Of a stretch of 38,503 bases of DNA, positions 25,470-33,658 are shown piece by piece. The position numbers and the translations under genes were made by a program. Under the pieces are notes generated by a model. It saw only the letters and a program-made list of their open reading frames with translations, did no database searches and was not told the origin of the DNA. This stretch comes from Burkholderiaceae bacterium. Lineage in GTDB: Bacteria; Pseudomonadota; Gammaproteobacteria; Burkholderiales; Burkholderiaceae. Location of the stretch: the NCBI GenBank assembly GCA_030151165.1, contig JASLEM010000442.1, positions 1-38,503 of the forward strand, in the 5' to 3' direction. Position 1 is the first letter of the stretch, and each line of letters opens with the position of its first letter.

Positions 25470-27479
25470 ATGAATCCCAAGACCCGTTCGTCCTCCCCCT
25501 CCACCGCGGCCACGCGCGCCGGCGGCGTCCGCGTGGTCGCGGAGGCCGCGCCGAAGGCCCGGCCGCTGCGCGTCAACGTGCCGAAATCGAAGGCGCGCGC
25601 GCTCGACCGCGAGTTCGGTCTCGCCAGCGTCGCCCTGACCGCCGAGGAAGCCGACCAGCGCCGGGTCGACCTCGCGGCGCTCGTCAGCCTGGGCAAGGAG
25701 CGCGGCTACCTGACGCAGCAGGAGGTCAACGACCACCTGCCGGAGCGGCTGGTCGACGTCGAGCTGGTCGAGGCGACCGTGCGCCTGCTGGGCGACCTCG
25801 GCGTGCCGGTCTACGAGCAGGCGCCGGACGCCGCGACGCTGCTGGTCGCGGGTGCCTCGGGTGCGGTGGCGACCGTGGACGACGTCGAGGAGGCCACGGA
25901 GGCCGCGGTCAGCAGCGTCGACTCGAGCTTCGGCCGCAGCGTCGATCCGGTGCGCCTGTACATGCGCGAGATGAGCGCGTTCGACCTGCTGACGCGCGAG
26001 GGCGAGATCGAGATCTCGAAGCGCATCGAGCAGGGCATGCAGGACATGGTCGACGCGATGTCGGCCGCGCCGGCGATCGTGGTGGAGATGCTCGCGTACG
26101 GCGAGAAGATCGCCTCCAACACCTTGAGCGTGAACGAGGTGCTGGACGGCTTCGTGTCGGCCGCGGAAGCCGACGACTACGTGGCCGAGGAGGACGTCGA
26201 CTCGTTCGAGGACGCCGACGATGGCGACGAGGACGGCGGCGCGCGCGCGACGACCGCGCGGCTCGAGGAGATGCGTGCGGAGGCGTTGGCGCGGTTCGGG
26301 CAGATCGCCGCGGCCTTCGAGGGCCTGCGCCGCGCGTTCCTCGACGGCGGGTTCGGCACGCCGGCGTACGTCGCGGCGCAGGAGGCACTCACGGCGCAGG
26401 TGGTCGCGCTGCGGTTCACGGCGAAGACGATCGACAAGCTGTCGGCCGCGATGCGCGCGCAGCTCGACGACGTGCGCTCGCACGAGGGCAGCCTGCGCAA
26501 GCTGATGGTCGACCGCGCGGGCATGCCCACGCCGCATTTCCTCGCCCGGTTCGCGGTGGAAGGCACGGACGCCGCCTGGCCGGCGCGCGAGGCCGCGGGC
26601 CGCAAGCCGTACGCGAAGACGCTGGCGCGGCATCTCCCGGCCATCCACGAGCACCAGGCGGCGCTGCTGGACATCCAGGCGCGCAACGTCGTGCCGCTGG
26701 CGGCGCTGAAGGCCATCGGCCAGCGGCTCTCCGACGCCGAGCGCGCCGCGCGCGGCGCCAAGGAGGAAATGGTGTCGGCGAACCTGCGCCTGGTCATCTC
26801 GATCGCCAAGAAGTACGTGAACCGCGGCATGCAGTTCGGCGACGTCATCCAGGAAGGCAACCTCGGGCTGCTCAAGGCCGTCGAGAAGTTCGAATACCGC
26901 CGCGGCTTCAAGTTCTCGACGTACGCGACCTGGTGGATCCGCCAGGCGATCACGCGCGGCATCGCCGAGCAGGGCCGCACCATCCGCGTGCCGGTGCACA
27001 TGATCGAGCAGATCAACAAGCTCCATCGCGTGAGCCGCGGCTACCTGTCGGAGTTCGGCGTCGAGCCCGACATGGCGACGCTCGCGTCCCGCATGGGCCT
27101 GCCCGAGGAGAAGGTGCGGCAGATCCTGAAGGTCGCGAAGGAGCCCGTCTCGCTGGACGCGCCCGTGGGCGACGATCCGGGCGCCACGATCGGCGACTTC
27201 ATCGAGGACAAGTCGGGGTTCGCGGCGGCGGAGGCGGTCGAGCAGTCGCAGCTGCGGGAGGTCGTGGAGCAGTTGCTCAACGAGCTGACGCCGCGCGAGG
27301 CGGCCGTGGTGCGGATGCGCTTCGGCATCGACGTCGGCGAGGCGCGCACGCTCGAGGAGGTCGGCGCGCAGTACGAGCTGACGCGCGAGCGCGTGCGCCA
27401 GATCGAGGTCAAGGCCTTGCGCAAGCTGAAGGCGCCCGGCACCGCGGCGCGCTTCCGCGGGCTCGGCCAGTCGCTGTGA
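25470..27479 (+). CDS. RpoD-type sigma-70 factor, possibly a second RpoD paralogue
   Basis: The 669-aa protein has all group 1/2 sigma regions. Region 1.1 is about 65-125, region 1.2 [10 protein letters not shown] is at 159-168, and a non-conserved acidic insert lies within 200-300. Region 2 begins near residue 438 ([20 protein letters not shown]) and includes [20 protein letters not shown]. Region 3 is IPVHMIE-like ([15 protein letters not shown]). Region 4.2 is near 627-653 ([20 protein letters not shown]), so -35 recognition should be close to the housekeeping type. Odd points: [10 protein letters not shown] replaces the usual SIADQARTIR, and the tail after ALRKL is [16 protein letters not shown] rather than the RHPSRS ending of RpoD. 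These differences suggest a paralogue beside a main rpoD. GGAAG sits just ahead of the ATG. A GTGTC-N6-GACAC inverted repeat is upstream (25332-25347). Confidence 0.9.
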   Translation: MNPKTRSSSPSTAATRAGGVRVVAEAAPKARPLRVNVPKSKARALDREFGLASVALTAEEADQRRVDLAALVSLGKERGYLTQQEVNDHLPERLVDVELVEATVRLLGDLGVPVYEQAPDAATLLVAGASGAVATVDDVEEATEAAVSSVDSSFGRSVDPVRLYMREMSAFDLLTREGEIEISKRIEQGMQDMVDAMSAAPAIVVEMLAYGEKIASNTLSVNEVLDGFVSAAEADDYVAEEDVDSFEDADDGDEDGGARATTARLEEMRAEALARFGQIAAAFEGLRRAFLDGGFGTPAYVAAQEALTAQVVALRFTAKTIDKLSAAMRAQLDDVRSHEGSLRKLMVDRAGMPTPHFLARFAVEGTDAAWPAREAAGRKPYAKTLARHLPAIHEHQAALLDIQARNVVPLAALKAIGQRLSDAERAARGAKEEMVSANLRLVISIAKKYVNRGMQFGDVIQEGNLGLLKAVEKFEYRRGFKFSTYATWWIRQAITRGIAEQGRTIRVPVHMIEQINKLHRVSRGYLSEFGVEPDMATLASRMGLPEEKVRQILKVAKEPVSLDAPVGDDPGATIGDFIEDKSGFAAAEAVEQSQLREVVEQLLNELTPREAAVVRMRFGIDVGEARTLEEVGAQYELTRERVRQIEVKALRKLKAPGTAARFRGLGQSL

Positions 27480-27502
27480 GCGCCTGACGCGTCAGCCGGC
27501 GC
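27480..27502. terminator. Palindrome spanning a convergent stop-to-stop junction
   Basis: CTGACGCGTCAG (27484-27495) is a perfect 12-bp palindrome, and GCGCC (27480-27484) can pair with GGCGC (27498-27502) outside most of it. It spans the 12-bp gap between the sigma factor stop and the malic enzyme stop. It may end transcription from both sides. No T-tract is present. Confidence 0.35.
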
Positions 27503-29189
27503 GGCGATACGGCCGGTAGTGCGGCGCCCAGACGCAGGCGTCGATGCGCGCGTCGAGTTCCGCCGGCGACCGCGCCTCGGCGACGCCATCGGCCTGCGCC
27601 TGGCGCGCCACGGCCCGCGCCACCGCGAGCGAGAGCGTGCGCAGGGCGCCGATGGCCGGCAGCATCTGCGGGCGGCCGTCCGCGTCGACGGCCTCGTGCG
27701 CCGACAGCGCCACGGCCGCGGCCATGAACATCGCGTCGGTCACCCGCCGCGCGCCGGACGCGAGGATGCCCAGGCCCATGCCCGGGAAGATGTACGAGTT
27801 GTTCGTCTGCGCGATGCGATGGACCTGGCCGTTCCACTCGACCGGCGCGAACGGGCTGCCCGAGCCGACCAGCGCGCGGCCGTCCGTCCACTCGACCAGT
27901 TGCCGCGCCGTCGCCTCGCTGCGCGACGTCGGGTTGGACAGCGGCAGGATGACCGGCCGCGCCACGTGCTGCGCCATGGTGCGCACGACGCGCTCCGTGA
28001 ACGCGCCCGCCTGTCCGGAGACGCCGATCAGCACCGTCGGCCGGGCGTTGGCGACCACGTCGGCCAGCCCGATGCGGCCGGGGCTGTCCAGCGTCCAGCC
28101 CTGCACCGCGTCGCGCGGCTGGACGAACGGGCGCTGCGCCTCGGTGATGCCGGCCATGCCGTCGACCAGCAGGCCGTCCCGGTCGACCGCGTAGAAGTGG
28201 CGGCGGGCCGTCGCCTCGTCGGCGCCGGCCTCGATCATCGCCTTGAGCACGAGGTTGGCGATGCCGCATCCGGCGGCGCCCGCGCCCAGCAGGGCGACGC
28301 GCTGCTGCGTCAGCGGCTGGCCGGTGATCCGCACGGCGGACATCAGCGTCGCCGCGGCCACGGCCGCCGTGCTCTGGATGTCGTCGTTGAACGTGCACAG
28401 CCGGTCGCGGTAGCGCGCCAGCAGGCGGGCGGCGTTGTGGCCGGCGAAGTCCTCCCATTGCAGCAGGACGTCGGGCCAGCGCTCGGCCACCGCGCTGATG
28501 AACTCCTCGACGAACGCGTCGTACTCGGCCTCGCCGATGCGCTCGTGGCGCCAGCCGACGTAGATCGGATCCTCCAGGCGCTCGCGGTTGTTGGTGCCGA
28601 CGTCCAGCAGCACCGGCAAGGTCCATCCGGGGTGGATGCCGCCGCAGCCGGTGTAGAGCGCGAGCTTGCCGATCGGGATGCCCATGCCGCCGGCGCCCTG
28701 GTCGCCGAGCCCGAGGATGCGCTCGCCGTCGCTGACCACGATCACGCGCACGTCGTCGTAGCGCGGGTCCGCGAGGATCTCGCGGATGCGGTGCCGGTTC
28801 GGGTAGCTCAGGAAGACGCCGCGCGGCTTGCGCCAGATCTCGCTGAAGCGCTGGCAGCCCTCGCCCACGGTCGGCGTGTAGACGATCGGCAGCATCTCCT
28901 CGAGGTGGCCGGTGACCAGGGCGTAGAACAGTGTCTCGTTGGTGTCCTGCAGGTCGCGCAGGAAGCTGTAGCGCTCGAAGTCGGTGGCGAGCCCGCGCAG
29001 CGCCTTGAGTCGGCGCCGCACCTGCTCGTCCAGGCTGCCGACGTGGGGCGGCAGCAGGCCGTGCAGGTGGAAGGTGTCGCGCTCGTCGTCGGTGAACGAG
29101 GTGCCCTTGTTCAGCATGGGCGTGTTGATGAGGTCGTAGCCGCCGAGGCGGACGGCGACCGGGCTGTTCCAGTCCGGGAGAGAGGTCAT
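27492..29189 (-). CDS. maeA: NAD-dependent malic enzyme (MaeA/SfcA type)
   Basis: The 565-aa enzyme decarboxylates malate to pyruvate with reduction of NAD(P), and it has exactly the E. coli MaeA length. IVYTPTVGEGCQRFSEI carries the catalytic Tyr104. GERILGLGDQGAGGMGIPIGKL holds the lysine loop. LCTFNDDIQSTAAV is the metal and malate site. The dinucleotide fold shows VALLGAGAAGCGIANLV, and IFPGMGLGILAS is near the C-terminus. ATG at 29189 has AGGA about 5 nt ahead. NAD rather than NADP use follows from the subfamily, not from a residue I could test. It is a metabolic gene standing alone between two regulatory genes. Confidence 0.95.
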   Translation of the reverse strand: MTSLPDWNSPVAVRLGGYDLINTPMLNKGTSFTDDERDTFHLHGLLPPHVGSLDEQVRRRLKALRGLATDFERYSFLRDLQDTNETLFYALVTGHLEEMLPIVYTPTVGEGCQRFSEIWRKPRGVFLSYPNRHRIREILADPRYDDVRVIVVSDGERILGLGDQGAGGMGIPIGKLALYTGCGGIHPGWTLPVLLDVGTNNRERLEDPIYVGWRHERIGEAEYDAFVEEFISAVAERWPDVLLQWEDFAGHNAARLLARYRDRLCTFNDDIQSTAAVAAATLMSAVRITGQPLTQQRVALLGAGAAGCGIANLVLKAMIEAGADEATARRHFYAVDRDGLLVDGMAGITEAQRPFVQPRDAVQGWTLDSPGRIGLADVVANARPTVLIGVSGQAGAFTERVVRTMAQHVARPVILPLSNPTSRSEATARQLVEWTDGRALVGSGSPFAPVEWNGQVHRIAQTNNSYIFPGMGLGILASGARRVTDAMFMAAAVALSAHEAVDADGRPQMLPAIGALRTLSLAVARAVARQAQADGVAEARSPAELDARIDACVWAPHYRPYRRAG

Positions 29190-29416
29190 GGGAGTCCTGC
29201 GCGCGGGTTGACGGTCGGCGTTGCCCCGAGCGTATCGCCGTGGCGCGCGATGCGCCAACAGGGGCGATCGCGCGTTCGCGGTCTGGCCAAAGGGCGGTGT
29301 CCCGCGACGGCACGGCTTGGTAACATGGCCTCCGCCATCGGAGACTTGGCGCCGCCGGAGCCCGGCGGGCCGCGGGGCGCGTGACCGCCAGGTTTCCTCC
29401 TCACCTGCGGAACGCC

Positions 29417-30040
29417 GTGCCGGAAAGAATCACCGTCCTCGCCGTCGACGACCACCCCCTGATCCGCGAAGGCATCGCAGCGGTCGTCATGGGCGAGGAC
29501 GACATGGAACTCGTCGCCCAGGGGGCGTCCGGCGAAGAGGCGGTCGAGCTCTATCGCCTGCACCAGCCGGACGTGGTGATCATGGACGTCCAGATGCCCG
29601 GCATCGGCGGGATCCGCGCGATGGAGGCGATCCGCCGCGAGTTTCCCGCCGCACGCATCATCTTCCTGACCATCTACAGCGGCGACGCGCAGGCCAACCG
29701 CGCGATCCGGGCCGGCGCCGCGAGCTACCTGCTCAAGAGCATGGTGCCCAAGGAGCTGCGCCGCGTGATCCGCATCGTCCATTCGGGGCAGCGGCACATC
29801 CCGTCGGAGGTCGCGACCGAGCTGGCCAACGGGCTCACGCAGGATTCGCTGACGAGCGTCGAGATCGACGTGCTCCGCCTCGTCGCGGCGGGGTGCTCGA
29901 ACAAGCGCATCTCGGCGACGCTCAACGTCTCCGAGGAAACGGTCAAGTCGCGGATGAAGCACATCCTGTCGAAGCTGTCCGCCACCGACCGGACGCACGC
30001 CGTGACGCTGGCCATGCGCCGCGGGTTCATCGAACTCTAG
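29417..30040 (+). CDS. NarL/FixJ-type response regulator, canonical receiver
   Basis: The 207-aa transcription factor has a full receiver domain (1-120): acidic pair Asp11-Asp12, phospho-acceptor Asp57 (VVIMDVQMPG), Thr85 and Lys107. The C-terminal LuxR helix-turn-helix (about 145-205) reads LVAAGCSNKRISATLNVSEETVKSRMKHILSKL (two adjoining motifs). GTG at 29417 is favoured because it leads straight into PERITVLAVDDH; GTG at 29381 would add 12 residues and is possible. No kinase gene is adjacent; the nearest NarX-type kinase with matching output class is at 34031. A GC palindrome (30049-30058) lies between its stop and that of the HD gene. Confidence 0.92.
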   Translation: MPERITVLAVDDHPLIREGIAAVVMGEDDMELVAQGASGEEAVELYRLHQPDVVIMDVQMPGIGGIRAMEAIRREFPAARIIFLTIYSGDAQANRAIRAGAASYLLKSMVPKELRRVIRIVHSGQRHIPSEVATELANGLTQDSLTSVEIDVLRLVAAGCSNKRISATLNVSEETVKSRMKHILSKLSATDRTHAVTLAMRRGFIEL

Positions 30041-30058
30041 GCGCGGCCGGCGCGCGCC

Positions 30059-30700
30059 TCAACCGGCCCAGGCCGAGCGGCGGATGACGCTGCAGAAGTT
30101 GCCGCGCTGGAAGCCCGGATCCTTGTCCGCCAGGACATCGGCCTTGACGTTGCCGAAGGTCGACTGCGGCTTCTTGCGGATGCCGTCGTAGAACGCCTGG
30201 ATGATGTCTTCCTTGAAGGCCGGCGGGCGCGGGAACGCGCCCACCACCGCCTCGCGGGTGGCGTCGGCGTACCGGTCGTAGTCGATGCCCAGGACGTCCA
30301 TCTCCACGCCGGCCGTCACCAGCGCGACGACCGGATGCATGTGCACCGGGATACCGGGTGTCGTATGCAGCGCGATCGCCGTCCACACGGTGTCGACGTC
30401 CTGCTGCGGGATGCCGTGGCTGCACAGGAAGGCCTTCGCGGCGTTGGCGCCGTCGACCTCGAAGCGCTCGCATTCGCTGCTGTGCTGGTGCGTCAGGCCC
30501 ATGTCGTGGAACATCGCGCCGGCGTACAGCAGCTCGGGGTCGAAGACCAGGCCGCGACGCTTGCCCGCGAGCGCGCCCCAGTAGTAGACGCGGCTCGAGT
30601 GGTTGAAGAGCAGCTCGGATTCGGTGTCGCGAACGAGCTCGGTGATCTCGCGCGCGAGCCGCGAATCGGGTATCGCGATGCCGCCGATGTTGTCCTGCAT
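30059..30700 (-). CDS. HD domain hydrolase, cyanamide hydratase-like
   Basis: The 213-aa protein is a small metal-dependent HD-fold enzyme. The metal ligands expected for the fold are visible: His34 (NHSSRVYYWG), His65-Asp66 (AMFHDMGLTH), His112 (IALHTTPGIPVH) and probably His120. The SRVYYWG and FHDMGLT motifs resemble the cyanamide hydratase (Ddi2/Ddi3-like) branch of HD proteins rather than the HD-GYP or RelA branches. Members of this branch include detoxifying hydratases, but many bacterial relatives are uncharacterised and may hydrolyse other compounds. It follows the LuxR-type gene on the same strand, 111 bp downstream, past a tandem repeat, so it may share its transcript. The substrate is not known. 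Confidence 0.85.
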   Translation of the reverse strand: MQDNIGGIAIPDSRLAREITELVRDTESELLFNHSSRVYYWGALAGKRRGLVFDPELLYAGAMFHDMGLTHQHSSECERFEVDGANAAKAFLCSHGIPQQDVDTVWTAIALHTTPGIPVHMHPVVALVTAGVEMDVLGIDYDRYADATREAVVGAFPRPPAFKEDIIQAFYDGIRKKPQSTFGNVKADVLADKDPGFQRGNFCSVIRRSAWAG

Positions 30701-30760
30701 GGTGTCTCGCTTTCGAAGGTGGGGTCAGCGGTGGAAAAGGCCACGCCGCGACGCCCCCGC

Positions 30761-30800
30761 GGTGATGCGGCGCGGTGCGGGGTGATGCGACGCGGTGCGG
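30761..30800. repeat. Tandem 20-bp repeat just after the LuxR-type gene
   Basis: Units 30761-30780 and 30781-30800 match at 19 of 20 positions (GGTGATGCGGCGCGGTGCGG against GGTGATGCGACGCGGTGCGG). A partial third unit runs to 30811, right up to the stop codon of the minus-strand gene at 30812. It could vary in copy number by slippage. It lies between the LuxR-type gene and the HD gene on their common strand. Confidence 0.7.
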
Positions 30801-30811
30801 GGCGGTGCGAC

Positions 30812-31501
30812 TCAGGCGTCGGCGTGCGTGAACGACTCGCGCGCCGGGTGCAGGCCTGCCGGCATCGGCGGCGCGACGACCGGCGCCGCGACCGGCGCCC
30901 TGCGCAGCAGCCCGCGCCGGCTCGCCTCCGCGACGGCGTGCGTGCGGCTCTTGACCTCGAGCTTCGCGTAGACCGCGCGGAGATGCGACTTCACGGTGCC
31001 GACGGACAGCGCCATGCGCCGGGCGATCTCCTTGTTGCACTCGCCGTCGATGACGCATTGCAGGACTTCCTCCTCGCGCGCCGTCAACGCGTTGCCGCAG
31101 ATGCTCTCGGCCAGGCGCTGCGCAACGGACGAGCCCAGGTGCACGTGGCCCAGCGAGATCTGCTGGACGGCGGTGGCCAGGTCGTCGATCGAGCAGCCCT
31201 GCAGGACGTAGCCGCGCACGCCCTGCTTGAGGGCGCGGCGGATGTCGCATTCCCGCTCGCTCGTCGTCACCACCAGGACCTTGGGCTGCGCGCCCTTGGC
31301 GGGCGCCGACGCGAGGTAGTCCATGGCGCTCTGGAAGTCCGCGGCCAGCACGTCGACCGCGTCGACGGACGCCCAGGATTCCGCCGGCGCGCGATGGATC
31401 ACCTCGAAGCCGGGGAAGGCCTGGAGCGCGGACGAGATGCCGGCCTGCGTCAATGGCGCCGTGTGTCTCACGAGGATGCGGATCGGTGAGGTGGGAGGCA
31501 T
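30812..31501 (-). CDS. LuxR-type regulator with degenerate receiver domain
   Basis: The 229-aa protein has NarL-like architecture: an N-terminal receiver-like domain (1-120) and a LuxR helix-turn-helix (about 145-200, LTAREEEVLQCVIDGECNKE then GTVKSHLRAVYAKL). The receiver is not canonical. The metal-binding acidic pair after the first strand is Arg12-His13 (ILVRHTAPL), and the conserved Lys is Gln101 (GYVLQGCS). Asp55 occupies the phospho-acceptor position and Thr79/Thr80 remain. Without the acidic pair and Lys, normal phosphorylation is unlikely. The start at 31501 has AAGGA 8 nt ahead; ATG 31510 would have AAGG touching the start codon. A tail of about 25 Pro/Ala residues ends the protein. 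DNA binding is probably intact; control likely occurs by another route. Confidence 0.9.
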   Translation of the reverse strand: MPPTSPIRILVRHTAPLTQAGISSALQAFPGFEVIHRAPAESWASVDAVDVLAADFQSAMDYLASAPAKGAQPKVLVVTTSERECDIRRALKQGVRGYVLQGCSIDDLATAVQQISLGHVHLGSSVAQRLAESICGNALTAREEEVLQCVIDGECNKEIARRMALSVGTVKSHLRAVYAKLEVKSRTHAVAEASRRGLLRRAPVAAPVVAPPMPAGLHPARESFTHADA

Positions 31502-31509
31502 CGCGGTCA

Positions 31510-31514
31510 TCCTT
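31510..31514 (-). promoter_or_regulatory. RBS AAGGA that selects the second of two ATG codons
   Basis: On the minus strand AAGGA is followed by 8 bases and ATG at 31501. The first in-frame ATG, at 31510, overlaps this site and has no spacing. The RBS therefore supports the shorter product. Confidence 0.55.
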
Positions 31515-31609
31515 GTCGAGGTTGATTGGAACCGGTTCACTTCCGGTCGCTCGCCGCAACGATATTTCCGAACGCGGCCCGCACCTATCCCGATCAGAGG
31601 CTGCGGAAG

Positions 31610-31625
31610 TGACTCTTTCGAGTCA
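31610..31625. repeat. Perfect inverted repeat TGACTC-TTTC-GAGTCA
   Basis: Six-bp arms with a 4-bp spacer, about 110 bp upstream of the LuxR-type start at 31501. The left arm overlaps CGGAAGTG (31604-31611), which is the inverse of CACTTCCG at 31538-31545. The arrangement suits an operator for a dimeric regulator, possibly the LuxR-type protein itself; this is inference. Confidence 0.45.
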
Positions 31626-31846
31626 TCGGCGACGAGCGACCCGAGGACGGGGCCAGATTCGCCAATTGCTGGCAGTTCGTACCAGACACCGCGGAGGGTC
31701 GGCCTCCAGAATGAATCGCAAGGGGCTGCCCCTGGCGGCCGGCGCCTGCCCTCGGGACGAGGCGACCGGCCGTCGCGCTGACCTCCCTCGCGCGCGACGC
31801 TCGGGCGAGGTCGACGAACCTTCATCCATCACCCTGGAGTCACAGA

Positions 31847-32665
31847 ATGACCACCCGTTTCCGTTCGACCGGTTTCCTCCCATCCCGCAGGGGCGCGCTG
31901 TCGCTGCTTGTCGCCGCGGCCGTGACGGTCGGGATGCCGATCTCTCCCGCCGAAGCGGCCGGCGCGCCGGCGCCCGCCATCCGGAACGTCGTGCTGGTGC
32001 ACGGCGCCTGGGCTGGCGCGTCGAGCTGGAGCAAGGTCATCCCGCAACTCGAGGTCGCCGGCCTGCACGTGGCCGCCGTGCGCATCCCGCTGACCAGCCT
32101 CGCGGACGACGTCGCCGCGACCCAGCGCGAGATCGCCCTGGCGGACGGCCCGGTGCTGCTGGTCGGCCATTCGTACGGCGGCGCGGTCATCTCGCAGGCG
32201 GGCAACGATCCGAAGGTCGCGGGCCTCGTCTACGTGGCCGCGTTCGCGCCCGACGCGGGGCAGGGCGCCGGCGACCTGGGCAAGGAGTTCCCGCCGCCGC
32301 CGGGGCTCGCCGAGCTGCGCCCCGACGCGGGCGGCTTCCTCAAGCTGACCGACAAGGGCATCGACGACTTCTTCGCGCCGGACGTCCCGCCCGCCGAGCG
32401 CAGGATCATGTCCGCGATCCAGGGCCCGACCAACGGCGCGGCGCTCGGCGGCAAGGTCACGACCGCGGCGTGGAAGACGAAGCCGACGTGGTACGTCGTC
32501 GCGAGCCACGACCAGATGATCTCGCCCGAGCTGGAGAAGCAGTTCGCGAAGGCGATGAACGCCAAGACGATCGTCGTGCCCGCGAGCCACGTCGCGATGC
32601 TGTCGCATCCGAACGAGGTGGCGCGGCTCATCATCGAGGCGGCCGGCACGCCCCCGGCGCACTGA
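31847..32665 (+). CDS. Exported alpha/beta hydrolase, EstC-like esterase family
   Basis: The 272-aa protein begins with an export signal (about 38 residues) whose PSRRGALSLLVAAAV part has a twin Arg, so Tat or Sec export are both possible. The mature part starts VVLVHGAWAGASSWSKVIP and has the nucleophile elbow GHSYGGAV with Ser109; Asp222 (ASHDQMISP) and His248 (PASHVAML) complete the triad. This is the pattern of small esterases of the EstC / plant methylesterase-like group common in Proteobacteria. GGAG lies a few bases before the ATG. The AraC gene converges with it 66 bp downstream, past a GC palindrome (32672-32683). Its natural ester is unknown. Confidence 0.9.
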   Translation: MTTRFRSTGFLPSRRGALSLLVAAAVTVGMPISPAEAAGAPAPAIRNVVLVHGAWAGASSWSKVIPQLEVAGLHVAAVRIPLTSLADDVAATQREIALADGPVLLVGHSYGGAVISQAGNDPKVAGLVYVAAFAPDAGQGAGDLGKEFPPPPGLAELRPDAGGFLKLTDKGIDDFFAPDVPPAERRIMSAIQGPTNGAALGGKVTTAAWKTKPTWYVVASHDQMISPELEKQFAKAMNAKTIVVPASHVAMLSHPNEVARLIIEAAGTPPAH

Positions 32666-32731
32666 GCGATCGGCCCGCGGGCCGCGGGGCCTCGGCCTCG
32701 CGCGGCCTGCGGGCGCGGTGCCGTGGCTCGC

Positions 32732-33658
32732 TCACGCGGCCACGAACGGCCGCTCCTGTCGATCGTTCGCTCGCGAGCCGTCGATGTCGCGGGCGAGCTG
32801 GGCGCGGCGCCACGCGCCGGGGCTGAGGCCCATGCGCTGCGAGAACGCCCGCGTGAAATGGCTCTGGTCGAAGAAGCCCGAGTCCACGGCGATGTCGGAC
32901 AGCGCGAGCGCCGGGTCGCGCATCAGCTCGGCCGCCCGGTCGACGCGACAGCGCAGCAGCCACTGGTGCGGCGGCACGCCGAAGCTCTCGCGGAACGCGC
33001 GCAGGAATCCGCTCTTCGACAGGCCGCAAGCCGCGGCGACGGCGTCCAGCGGGATGCCTTCGACCACGTGCGACTGCAGGAGATCCCGCGCCCGCCGCTG
33101 CTGCCAGGGCGCGAGGCCGCCGCGGAGGGTCGACCTGGCGGCGTGCGCGAGGGCGTCGACGCTGCGGACATGGATGGCCGCGGCGCGCAACGCGTGGTCG
33201 ATGTAGCCCTGGTTCATCCTGACGCTGCCGTTCATCAGCGGCAGCAGCGAGATCGCGAGGCCGAACAGCACGCGGTCGTCCGCCGCTCGGGGCAGGGCGG
33301 CGTGGCGCTCCGGCGCGTCGCCGGGGAAGACGAAGGCCAGGACATGGAACGCGCCGTCGTGCTGGAAGTGCGGCGGGCGGCGGAGGTCGTGGAAGGTGCA
33401 TGCGCCCTTCGCGATCGAGGACGGGCCGTCGGATTCGCCGCCATGCCAGGCCTGCGTGCGCCCGATGTCGCGCAGGTGGACGCAGGCCATGAGCGCGGCG
33501 CTCGCGCCGGGCGGATCGGTGCGGTGCGATCGCGCGGCGTCGCTGCGCAGCTCCGTGACCGAGACGGCGTTGCCCGAACGCGCGCTCGCGGTCAACGCCG
33601 GCGCGTGGTCGAGGCGGAACGCTTCCCGCAAGCGCTCGGCGGACAGAAGACCTGGCAC
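32732..33658 (-). CDS. AraC family transcriptional regulator
   Basis: The 308-aa regulator has a C-terminal AraC/XylS double helix-turn-helix (about 195-290): LDAVAAACGLSKSGFLRAF in the first and DIAVDSGFFDQSHFTRAF in the second, ending with GLSPGAWRR. The N-terminal half (1-150) is a variable effector domain with no clear cupin motif. The start is GTG at 33658 with GGGAG 5 nt ahead. The gene lies between the exported hydrolase (convergent) and the kinase at 34031 (divergent, 372 bp away). Likely targets are these neighbours, but no operator can be identified. Confidence 0.93.
   Translation of the reverse strand: MPGLLSAERLREAFRLDHAPALTASARSGNAVSVTELRSDAARSHRTDPPGASAALMACVHLRDIGRTQAWHGGESDGPSSIAKGACTFHDLRRPPHFQHDGAFHVLAFVFPGDAPERHAALPRAADDRVLFGLAISLLPLMNGSVRMNQGYIDHALRAAAIHVRSVDALAHAARSTLRGGLAPWQQRRARDLLQSHVVEGIPLDAVAAACGLSKSGFLRAFRESFGVPPHQWLLRCRVDRAAELMRDPALALSDIAVDSGFFDQSHFTRAFSQRMGLSPGAWRRAQLARDIDGSRANDRQERPFVAA

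Larger units (their letters stand above)
31502..31846. other. Divergent intergenic region with several symmetric elements, 345 bp
   Basis: This separates the degenerate LuxR-type gene and the exported hydrolase gene. It holds GAACCGGTTC (31529-31538), CACTTCCG (31538-31545) with its inverse CGGAAGTG (31604-31611), TGACTC-TTTC-GAGTCA (31610-31625), and AGGGG-CTG-CCCCT (31722-31734). The first four lie within 100 bp of the LuxR-type gene, where its promoter should be. The half nearer the hydrolase holds no clear promoter and no credible gene. Confidence 0.55.

Noticed and set aside
30761..30811. The tandem repeat as a CRISPR array
   Set aside because: Units are contiguous, with no spacers and no cas genes.
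31711..31846. A small plus-strand frame beginning ATG AAT CGC ahead of the exported hydrolase
   Set aside because: It continues into the hydrolase gene in another frame, has no RBS and no family resemblance.
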